A stretch of 64,000 nucleotides of DNA from Thalassobaculum sp965228445 (GTDB lineage: Bacteria > Pseudomonadota > Alphaproteobacteria > Thalassobaculales > Thalassobaculaceae). The notes beneath the pieces are model-generated. The model did not search any database. It was not told where the DNA came from and worked only from the letters and a program-made list of their open reading frames with translations. Position 1 is the stretch's first letter. The number at the start of each line of letters is the position of its first letter. The stretch lies in assembly GCA_965228445.1 (NCBI GenBank), contig OZ245813.1, forward strand, positions 2,356,001 through 2,420,000, in the 5' to 3' direction. Of the stretch, positions 1 through 7,308 are shown in pieces. Position numbers and translations under genes: made by a program.

Positions 1-382
1 CGTTGTTGTGATGGCCGAAGCTCTCGTGGGTGCCGAACGGATCGGGCACCCGGGTGAGCGGCTTGTGCAGGTGCTCGGCCATCGCCTCCTGATTGGGGAT
101 GTTGGTCGGCACCTTGCGCAGCCCGTCCATGTCGTCGGAGAAGGCGACGAGCTTGGTCGGGATGTCGCTCATCATCTGGAAGGCGCGGCGCACCATGGTG
201 GTGCGGGCGACCTCGCCGAAGGTGCCGATATGCGGCAGGCCGGACGGGCCGTAGCCGGTCTCCAGCAGCACGTAGCCTTTCTCCGGCGGCGCGTCCTTGT
301 ACCGCTCGACCAGTTTGCGCGCCTCCTCGAACGGCCAGGCGCGGGCGTTCGTGGCGAGTGTGCGCATCGGGTCGGCGGACAT
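1..382 (-). CDS. lysK: Lysyl-tRNA synthetase, class I (3' part outside window)
   Basis: Charges tRNA-Lys with lysine in the cytoplasm. Only the first ~127 residues are inside the window. The Rossmann-fold entry is visible, with the class I signature as PHIGTFGE around residues 50-57 and the preceding GYGPSGLP loop. This is the class I (archaeal-type) LysRS that replaces the usual class II enzyme in many alphaproteobacteria, so it is also a taxonomic marker. The start is the ATG at 382, preceded by an AAAGGAG ribosome site. The gene lies downstream of the MarR gene on the same strand, 121 bases away, so it may have its own promoter. The assignment is strong although the KMSK region and C-terminal part cannot be seen. 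Confidence 0.93.
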   Translation of the reverse strand, partial: MSADPMRTLATNARAWPFEEARKLVERYKDAPPEKGYVLLETGYGPSGLPHIGTFGEVARTTMVRRAFQMMSDIPTKLVAFSDDMDGLRKVPTNIPNQEAMAEHLHKPLTRVPDPFGTHESFGHHNN

Positions 383-503
383 CGGATCGGCTCCTTTGGA
401 GGATGTGAAAAAACGCGCGGAAGCTACGGCGCACGGGGGCCGGGGTCAATGAAGAGGTGGCGAAGAGGTGGCGAACAGACGGCGCGCCGGGTCCGGCGGT
501 CGG

Positions 504-926
504 TCAGGAGAGCTTCGCCAGCATCTCCAGGAATTTGCGGCGGTCTTCGGGACCGAGCGGTTCCAGCGTCCTGTCGGTGACCCTGGTGCCGGTCGCAAGC
601 AGCCGGCCGACCAGGGTGGCCCCCTCCTGCGACAGGCGCAGTTTGGTGCGGCGCTTGTCGTCGGGGTCGGGCTCGCGGGTGATCAGGCCGCGTTCCTCCA
701 GGCGGCGGATCACCCCCTGGATGGTGGCCGGATCCATCGCCGTCATACGGCCGAGCGCGTTCTGGCTGGCCGCCCCCTCCTCCGCCAGCATGGCCAGCGC
801 CGCCCACTGGGTCGGGGTCAGGCCGGCCTCCTCGAAGGTCTCCAGGAAGATCTGGGTGGCGCGCTGGTGGGCCCGGCGCAGCAGGTGGCCGATCTGGTCC
901 TGCAGGACGTAGGAACGACCGGCCAC
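504..926 (-). CDS. MarR family transcriptional regulator
   Basis: A 140-residue winged-helix regulator of MarR length. Residues ~30-95 hold the DNA-binding domain: helix TPTQWAALAMLAEEG, recognition helix region around DPATIQGVIRRLEERGLI, and the wing with the typical D-DDKR pattern (EPDPDDKRRTKLRL). The N- and C-terminal helices would form the dimer interface. It starts at GTG 926, only 7 bases after the aspS stop codon at 934, so it is probably translated from the aspS message; no strong ribosome site is visible, which fits coupling. No divergently placed target gene is adjacent, so its regulon cannot be guessed. Family membership is confident; ligand unknown. Confidence 0.9.
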   Translation of the reverse strand: MAGRSYVLQDQIGHLLRRAHQRATQIFLETFEEAGLTPTQWAALAMLAEEGAASQNALGRMTAMDPATIQGVIRRLEERGLITREPDPDDKRRTKLRLSQEGATLVGRLLATGTRVTDRTLEPLGPEDRRKFLEMLAKLS

Positions 927-933
927 CGGAAGA

Positions 934-2718
934 TCAGCCCTCGGTCTTCGGCGCGGCCTTGGGCGGCAGGGCGAGCTTGATGTGCAGATCGCGGAGCTGC
1001 TCCGGACGGACCTCGCTCGGCGCGTTCATCATCAGGTCCTCGGCCCGCTGGTTCATCGGGAACAGGATGACCTCGCGCAGGTTCTGCTCGCCGGCCAGCA
1101 TCATGACGATGCGGTCGATGCCCGGCGCGATGCCACCGTGCGGCGGGGCGCCGAACTTGAAGGCGTTGATCATGCCGGCGAACTTGTCGTCCACGACCTC
1201 CGGGCCGTAGCCGGCGATCTCGAACGCCTTGTACATGATCTCCGGGCGATGGTTCCGGATCGCGCCGGAGGACAGCTCAACGCCGTTGCAGACCACGTCA
1301 TACTGGTAGGCGAGGATGTCCAGCGGCTCCATCGTCTCCAGCGCCTCCATGCCGCCCTGGGGCATGGAGAACGGGTTGTGCGAGAAGTCGATGGCGCCGG
1401 TGGTCTCGTCGGCCTCGTACATCGGGAAGTCGACGATCCAGCACAGCTTGAAGACGCCCTTCTCGATGATGTCGAGATCGGCACCCAGCTTCAGGCGGGC
1501 CTGGCCGGCGAGCTTGGCCGCCTCCAGCTCCTTGCCGCCGGCGAAGAAGATGGCGTCGCCATCTCCCATGCCGGTGAGCGCCTTCAGCTCCTCGATCTTC
1601 TCCGCCGGCAGGCGGTTGGCGATCGGGCCGCGGGCCTCGCCGTCGCCGAAGATCATGTAGCCGAGACCCGGCGCGCCCTGGCCCTGGGCCCAGGAATTCA
1701 TGCGGTCGCAGATCGCCCGGCTGCCGCATTTGGGGCCCGGAATGGCGCGGATCACGCCGCCGCCTTCCACGAGCTTGGCGAAGATCGCGAAGTCGGAGCC
1801 GCGGAAGACCTCGCTGACATCGGCGATCTCGATCGGGATGCGCAGGTCCGGCTTGTCGGAGCCGTATTTCAGCATCGCCTCCCGATACGGGATGCGCGGG
1901 AACGGGTCCGGCACGGTCCAGTCGGAGAATTCCTTGAACACACCTGCCAGCACCGGCTCGACGGCGGCGAACACGTCCTCCTGCTCGACGAAGCTCATCT
2001 CCAGGTCGAGCTGATAGAACTCGCCCGGCGAGCGGTCGGCCCGGCTGTCCTCGTCGCGGAAGCACGGGGCGATCTGGAAGTACCGGTCGAAGCCGGACAC
2101 CATGATCAGCTGCTTGAACTGCTGCGGCGCCTGGGGCAGCGCGTAGAACTTGCCCGGATGTAGACGCGACGGCACCAGGAAGTCGCGCGCGCCTTCCGGC
2201 GAGGACGCGGTCAGGATCGGCGTCTGGAACTCCATGAAGCCCTGCTCGACCATCCGGCGGCGGATGGAGGAGATGACCTGGGAGCGCAGGATGATGTTGT
2301 TGTGCACCCGCTCGCGGCGCAGATCGAGATAGCGGTAGCGCAGGCGGGTCTCCTCGCCGGCATCCTCGTCGGAGTTGACCTGCAGCGGCACCTGGTCGGC
2401 GGCGGACAGCACCTCGAACGCGTCGATCCGGACCTCGATCTGGCCGGTCGGCAGCTTGGAATTGATCGTCTCGTCGCTGCGCTTCACCACCCGGCCGGTG
2501 ATGCAGACCACGCTCTCCAGGCGGTACTTCTCGACCTGCTGGAACGCCGGGTCCTCGATATCGGTCACGCACTGGGTGATGCCGTAATGGTCGCGCAGGT
2601 CCAGGAACACCAGCTGGCCGTGGTCGCGGCGGCGGTGGATCCAGCCGGACAGGCGGACGGTCTCGCCGACATGGGTGTCGCGCAGGTCGGAACAGGTGTG
2701 GGTGCGATAGCGGTGCAT
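934..2718 (-). CDS. aspS: Aspartyl-tRNA synthetase
   Basis: Cytoplasmic class II synthetase that aspartylates tRNA-Asp (or Asp/Asn if non-discriminating, which I cannot decide here). At 594 residues it has the bacterial-type size. The N-terminal OB-fold anticodon domain (residues ~1-110) begins MHRYRTHTCSDLRDTHVGE; the catalytic core carries motif 2 (FRDEDSRADRSPGEFYQLD) and motif 3 (GGIAPGIDRIVMML), with the GAD insertion between them. An in-frame start 14 codons upstream exists, but MHRYRTH at 2718 matches the family start. The gene is followed 7 bases later by the MarR gene. The upstream gap of ~110 bases to the divergent end of the orphan gene would hold its promoter. Confidence 0.96.
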   Translation of the reverse strand: MHRYRTHTCSDLRDTHVGETVRLSGWIHRRRDHGQLVFLDLRDHYGITQCVTDIEDPAFQQVEKYRLESVVCITGRVVKRSDETINSKLPTGQIEVRIDAFEVLSAADQVPLQVNSDEDAGEETRLRYRYLDLRRERVHNNIILRSQVISSIRRRMVEQGFMEFQTPILTASSPEGARDFLVPSRLHPGKFYALPQAPQQFKQLIMVSGFDRYFQIAPCFRDEDSRADRSPGEFYQLDLEMSFVEQEDVFAAVEPVLAGVFKEFSDWTVPDPFPRIPYREAMLKYGSDKPDLRIPIEIADVSEVFRGSDFAIFAKLVEGGGVIRAIPGPKCGSRAICDRMNSWAQGQGAPGLGYMIFGDGEARGPIANRLPAEKIEELKALTGMGDGDAIFFAGGKELEAAKLAGQARLKLGADLDIIEKGVFKLCWIVDFPMYEADETTGAIDFSHNPFSMPQGGMEALETMEPLDILAYQYDVVCNGVELSSGAIRNHRPEIMYKAFEIAGYGPEVVDDKFAGMINAFKFGAPPHGGIAPGIDRIVMMLAGEQNLREVILFPMNQRAEDLMMNAPSEVRPEQLRDLHIKLALPPKAAPKTEG

Positions 2719-2831
2719 GGCGTCAACGGTGCGTAGCGGGAAACGGCCGCCACGTTGCACGCAGCGTCGGGAAGGTCAAGAGAAAGGCCGCTGCGGACCG
2801 CCCGGCGACGGGGTTGCGGCGCGGCCTGGGA

Positions 2832-4430
2832 TCATCCGCCGGCCGGGACCGGCAAGGCGTCGGCGAGCCTGACCGCGAGCCGGCGCACGCCGCCCGGCCC
2901 CAGGGCGCCGGTCAGGGTCCAGCAGCCGGGATGCTCGGCCAGGGCGGCCCGCGCCGCGTCGATCAGCCGGATCGCCGCCAGCGGCGCCATATCGGCGACG
3001 GCGTCCAGCCCGTCCGGATCGCAGCGCCGGGCGCCCCACGGATCGATCCAGTCGACCTCCACCGTCATCAGCAGAACCGGTCCGTCGAGCCGGCGGCACA
3101 CCAGGGTCTGCCCCGTCGCCCCGTGAAACGCGACAGCGGCCGCCATCGCCGCGGCACGGGCACCGACGGGAAGCGCCCGGTTCGCCGCCTGTGCGGCCGC
3201 CCGCACCGCCCTGAGGCGGCGGTCCACCAGCACCACCGCGGTCCCGGCCACCACCCGCAGCCGCAGGTCGGCACACCCGGCCCGGCGCCGCAGCTCGGTC
3301 CAGTCCGGCCCGCCGACGGTCAGCGTGGCCAGGGCGGCGGCGGCCCGGCCCCACTGCACCGACGGGCGCCCCAGCGCCCGGTCGGCCGCCGCCCGGCGCG
3401 GCGCCGGCAGATCCTGCGACCGCCAATGGCCGATCGACCGGAACAGACTGTCATCGACAACGGGATAGATCGGCAGGCCCCTGGACCGCGCCTGGAGCCC
3501 GGCCGGCGGGGGCGCATCGGCCGTCGCACAAGACCCGGGCCCTGTGGCGGCGCACGGCCTCCGGTCCGAAGACTGGGTCAGCCGGCCCAGGAACAGGCGG
3601 CGCAGGAACAGGCGGGCGAGGACGACCGCTTCGGCGGCGTTGTCGCCGCCCGGCCCGACGGAGGTCCCGGCGAGCCGGACCTCCGCGCCGACATCGACGA
3701 TTCCCGGCCGGGCGTCGGACCGCGCCCGGCTGGCGGGCGGTGCCGCGGCACCGGTCACCGGCAGGCGGCCCGCGAAATCGGCCAGCAGCGCCGCGATCTC
3801 CCCGGCCGTGCCCGCGACCGCCTCGGCGCCGGTGCCCGACAGGCATGCCAGCCGGCAGAGCTGGGTCAGCTCGCGCTGCACCGCCGGTCCGCCATGGCGC
3901 AGCGACGCACCGTCCGGCGGCGCCCCATGATCCTCCAGCGCGCAGAACAGCGCCGACAGCGCGTCGAGGGCCGGCGTGGCGGGCCAGACCTCCTGCGTCG
4001 CCCCGGGCGCGGACGGGGACGGGGGCGGAGACAGGGGCGCGGACGGGGGCGGCGTGCGGACCGGCCGTCCGACGACGACCGTCAGCGCCAGACCGATGAA
4101 ATCGACGGGGTCGCGCCGGCCGGCATCCGGACGGTCGCTTCCCCGGCCCACTTCCCACGCGGGGTCCGCGGCCCGGATCGAGCGGATGCGGCCCGCGTCC
4201 ATCAGCGCGTCGACCAGGCGACGCCGGGCGCGGGCGACGACGGGACTGCCGGATGGGCCGTGGGCCATGCCGGGGGCCATGCCGGGGGCCATGCCGGGGG
4301 CCATGCCGGGAGACGGTCGAGGGGCCGGATTGTCGTGGGCAGCGGGTGTCAGGGGCGATCCGAGGCCGTGGGTCGGGGCGGGGAGTTGGCCGGAAGTCTC
4401 AGGGGAGTCGGTCGCTGCGCGTGCTGCCAT
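2832..4430 (-). CDS. Orphan protein with GMAP repeats, unknown function
   Basis: I do not recognise this 532-residue protein. It starts at ATG 4430 with a very good AGGAGG ribosome site 5 bases upstream, which is the main reason to prefer this strand over the long antisense frame. The N-terminal ~60 residues are Pro/Ala-rich and include four tandem GMAP units; residues ~110-130 are another Pro/Ser linker. The remainder is Ala/Arg-rich, with two better-structured stretches: ~170-250 (helical, with CRLACLSG) and ~335-520 (including IGHWRSQDLPAP and a hydrophobic VDWIDPWGARR region). There is no signal peptide and no membrane segment. It is a single gene between aspS and an AT-rich gap. It could be a lineage-specific regulator or adaptor; nothing supports a specific role. 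Confidence 0.6.
   Translation of the reverse strand: MAARAATDSPETSGQLPAPTHGLGSPLTPAAHDNPAPRPSPGMAPGMAPGMAPGMAHGPSGSPVVARARRRLVDALMDAGRIRSIRAADPAWEVGRGSDRPDAGRRDPVDFIGLALTVVVGRPVRTPPPSAPLSPPPSPSAPGATQEVWPATPALDALSALFCALEDHGAPPDGASLRHGGPAVQRELTQLCRLACLSGTGAEAVAGTAGEIAALLADFAGRLPVTGAAAPPASRARSDARPGIVDVGAEVRLAGTSVGPGGDNAAEAVVLARLFLRRLFLGRLTQSSDRRPCAATGPGSCATADAPPPAGLQARSRGLPIYPVVDDSLFRSIGHWRSQDLPAPRRAAADRALGRPSVQWGRAAAALATLTVGGPDWTELRRRAGCADLRLRVVAGTAVVLVDRRLRAVRAAAQAANRALPVGARAAAMAAAVAFHGATGQTLVCRRLDGPVLLMTVEVDWIDPWGARRCDPDGLDAVADMAPLAAIRLIDAARAALAEHPGCWTLTGALGPGGVRRLAVRLADALPVPAGG
4265..4310 (-). repeat. 12-bp in-frame tandem repeat (GMAP units)
   Basis: About 3.8 nearly perfect copies of CCATGCCGGGGG (plus-strand reading) lie inside the orphan gene and encode GMAP four times. 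The period is a multiple of three, so length changes stay in frame. It is a short coding minisatellite, prone to slippage, not a CRISPR array. Confidence 0.9.
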
Positions 4431-4987
4431 GCTAGCCTCCTGATTTTGGATGACTCTATGATAAACACGTTTTGATAGTCAATATCGTATTTTTCCGAAA
4501 GAACATAGGACAAACTCGATGCATCCCGCATCGCAGCATCGTCTGTCATCAAAATCGACCGCAGGCGATTGATTTCAATCATCGCGGGGACGCGCCCGAA
4601 ACCTCACCTGCCGTGCGGACGACAGGCCCTCCGGCCGTACGCACGGGCTTCGTCTCCTCGTGATGCACTGCGGCAGACGAGATCGGTGATTTCCGATCCG
4701 CGAACCAATTTCACGCCATGGGTAAAAAGGTGCAAACCGCCACACCCGACCACTCAAACTCGTTGTCGCGCCCTCTGTGGCATTCGTGTTAAGGAGCATT
4801 TTAACAAGAAGTCACGAGGCCGGGGGACGCGGCTCGCGTGGACGTTGATCATGTCATGGCGCAGTGCACACTTGGGCTTTACCAAAAATTGCCGCTAGGT
4901 ATGATCGCCCCCGGAAAGCTTAAGTGGGGCAATGCTTTCAAGTGACGATTCGTCCCAGAAACGACCTTAAGCAGGGAGCAGACAACC
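4431..4987. other. 557-bp AT-richer intergenic region upstream of the TRAP operon
   Basis: This gap separates the leftward orphan gene from the rightward TRAP binding protein. Its base composition is clearly lower in G+C than the flanks. It should hold the orphan gene's promoter near 4440-4500 and the TRAP promoter near 4878-4905. A short inverted repeat TGTTAA/TTAACA lies at 4787-4806 and could be an operator. Open frames here are short, lack ribosome sites and look accidental. I recognise no riboswitch or RNA gene. Confidence 0.6.
4878..4905 (+). promoter_or_regulatory. Candidate sigma70-type promoter of the TRAP operon
   Basis: TTTACC (4878-4883) and TATGAT (4900-4905) are spaced by 16 bases and sit about 80 bases before the TRAP binding-protein start. 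The -10 hexamer is one base from consensus. Assigned by eye only; the inverted repeat at 4787-4806 lies upstream and could bind a regulator. Confidence 0.4.
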
Positions 4988-6085
4988 ATGAAACGTCGTG
5001 AATTTATCAAGAACGCAGGCTTTGCTGCGGTTGGCGGTGCTGCGGCATCGACCACCCTCGCCGCGCCTGCGATCGCGCAGCAGCGAATCGAGATGGTCAT
5101 CGTCTCGACCTGGCCGCGTGACTTCCCGGGTCTCGGCACCGGCGCCCAGCGTCTGGCGCAGCGCATCACGGACGTCTCCGACGGCCGTATCCAGACCCAG
5201 TACTTCGCCGCCGGCGAGCGCGTCGGCGCGTTCGACGTGTTCGACGAGGTCGCCTCGGGCAACGCCCAGGCCTACCACGCCGCCGACTACTACTGGAAAG
5301 GCAAGCATCCGGGCTTCGCGTACTTCACCTCCGTTCCGTTCGGCCTGACCGAGAACGAGATGGGCGCCTGGATCAACTTCATGGGCGGCCAGGAGCTCTG
5401 GGACGAGCTGTCGGCCGAGTTCGGCCTGAAGGCCATCGCCTCCGGCAACACCGGCGTGCAGATGGGCGGCTGGTTCAACAAGGAGATCAACTCCGCCGAA
5501 GACTTCAAGGGCCTGAAGATCCGCATGCCGGGTCTGGGCGGCGACGTCATGGCGAAGCTCGGCGCCTCGCCGGTCTCCCTGCCGGGCGGTCAGATCTACG
5601 AAAACCTGGTCTCCGGCGCCATCGACGCCACCGAGTGGGTCGGCCCGTGGAACGACTACTTCCTGAAGTTCTACGAAGCCGCCAAGTACTACTACTGGCC
5701 GGGCATGCACGAGCCGGGCGGATACGACGCCCTCGGCATGAACAAGACCTGGTACGACAGCCTGACCAAGTCCGACCAGGCGCTGATCCAGGCCTGCTGC
5801 CTCATGGAAAACGACATGATGATGGCGGAGTACAACGCCAACAACGGTCGCTACCTGTCGCGGCTCATCAACGAGCACGGTGTCGCCCTGCGCGAGTTCA
5901 ACGACGACGTCTACGACGCGTTCGGTGAAGCCGCCGAGGAGGTCTTCACCGAGGCCCGGGCCCACTCCGATCTGGCCAACCGCATCCACGAGAGCTTCGC
6001 CGCCGCGCGGGCCGACGTCGGTGGCTGGATGAAGCTGTCCGAAGGCGCTTACTACAAGCAGCGCAACCGGGTGCTCGGCCTCTAA
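4988..6085 (+). CDS. TRAP transporter substrate-binding protein (DctP/TakP type)
   Basis: Periplasmic solute receptor of a tripartite (TRAP) Na+-coupled importer, 365 residues. It begins MKRREFIKNAGF followed by a hydrophobic stretch and ends the leader at APAIAQQ: a twin-arginine (Tat) signal, so it is exported folded. The mature part follows the TakP/FcbT1 branch (COG4663, 2-oxo acids, mannitol or chloroaromatics), with the conserved region around ATEWVGPWNDYF (residues ~215) and YYYWPGMHEPGG after it. The start at 4988 is preceded by AAGCAGGGAGCAG. Two permease genes follow; a perfect hairpin in the gap probably lets this gene be made in excess over the permeases. The ligand is unproven; an organic or aromatic acid is likely given the neighbouring pca genes. 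Confidence 0.93.
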   Translation: MKRREFIKNAGFAAVGGAAASTTLAAPAIAQQRIEMVIVSTWPRDFPGLGTGAQRLAQRITDVSDGRIQTQYFAAGERVGAFDVFDEVASGNAQAYHAADYYWKGKHPGFAYFTSVPFGLTENEMGAWINFMGGQELWDELSAEFGLKAIASGNTGVQMGGWFNKEINSAEDFKGLKIRMPGLGGDVMAKLGASPVSLPGGQIYENLVSGAIDATEWVGPWNDYFLKFYEAAKYYYWPGMHEPGGYDALGMNKTWYDSLTKSDQALIQACCLMENDMMMAEYNANNGRYLSRLINEHGVALREFNDDVYDAFGEAAEEVFTEARAHSDLANRIHESFAAARADVGGWMKLSEGAYYKQRNRVLGL

Positions 6086-6110
6086 GGCCGGCACGCCGGA
6101 CGTATCCGGG

Positions 6111-6136
6111 GCAGACGGAGCGCGAGCTCCGTCTGC
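6111..6136 (+). terminator. Intercistronic hairpin between binding protein and permeases
   Basis: GCAGACGGAGC and GCTCCGTCTGC form a perfect 11-bp stem closed by a GCGA tetraloop, 26 bases after the binding-protein stop. No T-run follows, so it fits a 3' mRNA stabiliser or partial terminator rather than a full stop. Confidence 0.75.
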
Positions 6137-6203
6137 TTCCCTGTATTCGGTCGCCGGGAACGTCCCGCGACCCGATCGGACCGGTCCTTCTCAAGGGTAA
6201 GAC

Positions 6204-7232
6204 ATGAGCACGGCAACTGACGGCGCCTACGCGGACGCCATGGGCGCAGACGTATATCGACCCGGAACCTCAGTGATCCGCACGCTGGGCTGGATATCCG
6301 TCGCGATGGCCTTCGCCTACGTCATCAACAACTTCCTGTGCTTCTGGCTGAACTGGCCGGGCCTCTTCGCCCTGCTGGCCGAGCCGAGGCCCGCCGGCAC
6401 CGGCCTCGTGCTGTCCCTGGTGCAGACCGCCCTGTTCGCGGCCGGCATCCTGCTCGCCGTGCTCTTCGTCACCCGGTCGCGCTCGCGCACCCTGCGCGCC
6501 GACGCGATGACCATGGCCGGCATCGCCAATTTCATCGTGCGCTTCGCGTTCTGGAGCGTCCTGCTGATCGGCCTGCTCGACGCCGTCATCTCGTTCCTGC
6601 GGGTCGAGGCGCTCGCCGAGCAGATCTTCGGCGCCGACATGGCGACCGAACTCGGCCGCTCGCGCTTCCGCGGTCCCTATGTGCACGCGCCGATGCTGCT
6701 GATTGCGCTGGTGATCGCCGCCCGCAGCCGCTCCCTGGGCTTCCACTGGCTCGCCCTGCTGGTGGTCCTGGCCGAGCTCGGCATCGTGCTCAGCCGGTTC
6801 GTGTTCTCCTACGAGCAGGCGTTCCAGGGCGACCTGGTGCGCTTCTGGTACGGCGCCCTGTTCCTGTTCGCCAGCGCCTACACCCTGTTCGAGGACGGTC
6901 ATGTCCGCGTCGACGTGCTCTATGCCGGCTTCAGCGACAAGACCAAGGGTCTGATCAACGCCGTCGGCGCGATCTTCCTCGGCCTTCTGCTGTGCTGGAC
7001 GATCATGATCCTGGGCATGTGGAACCAGTCGAGCATCATCAACAGCCCGCTGCTCGCCTACGAGGTCTCGCAGTCCGGCTTCGGCATGTACGTGAAGTAC
7101 TGGATGGCCGGATTCCTGGCGGTCTTCGCCGTCACCATGTGCGTCCAGTTCACCAGCTGCGCGCTGGAGAGCATCGCCAATTACCGTGAAGAGCCCGGTG
7201 CGCGTGAAGTCACGCCGAGTTCCGCCGCCTAA
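6204..7232 (+). CDS. TRAP transporter small permease subunit, enlarged (DctQ type)
   Basis: Membrane subunit of the TRAP importer. At 342 residues it is about twice the usual DctQ length (~160-200). Hydrophobic helices occur near residues 30-50, 68-92, 108-130, 155-170, 175-195, 212-230, 245-275 and 295-320; the C-terminal half (from about residue 190, with the FEDGHVRVDVLY motif near 230) is the canonical four-helix DctQ core, so the extra helices are N-terminal. It starts at ATG 6204 after a GGGTAAG site. It lies between the binding protein and the large permease and must assemble with the latter. The enlargement resembles the FcbT2/TakQ-type branch; function as a TRAP subunit is confident, the role of the extra helices is not known. 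Confidence 0.88.
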   Translation: MSTATDGAYADAMGADVYRPGTSVIRTLGWISVAMAFAYVINNFLCFWLNWPGLFALLAEPRPAGTGLVLSLVQTALFAAGILLAVLFVTRSRSRTLRADAMTMAGIANFIVRFAFWSVLLIGLLDAVISFLRVEALAEQIFGADMATELGRSRFRGPYVHAPMLLIALVIAARSRSLGFHWLALLVVLAELGIVLSRFVFSYEQAFQGDLVRFWYGALFLFASAYTLFEDGHVRVDVLYAGFSDKTKGLINAVGAIFLGLLLCWTIMILGMWNQSSIINSPLLAYEVSQSGFGMYVKYWMAGFLAVFAVTMCVQFTSCALESIANYREEPGAREVTPSSAA

Positions 7233-7308
7233 CCGGCCCCGATCAACCGACAGGCCGCGGTCTCGGACCCGGACACAGCCAGCCCCGGACTAGGAAAGCC
7301 AACACGTC

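Noticed and set aside
4265..4310. CRISPR-like short repeats
   Set aside because: Perfect 12-bp units without spacers inside a coding frame: a minisatellite, not a CRISPR array.
2814..4475. Long rightward open frame opposite the orphan gene
   Set aside because: Arg/Gly/Pro-rich antisense composition with no domain pattern and no ribosome site; the opposite strand has AGGAGG and better-structured sequence.
4349..4582. 77-codon leftward frame in the AT-rich gap
   Set aside because: Overlaps the start of the orphan gene in another frame, has no ribosome site, and no recognisable family; possible but unsupported.
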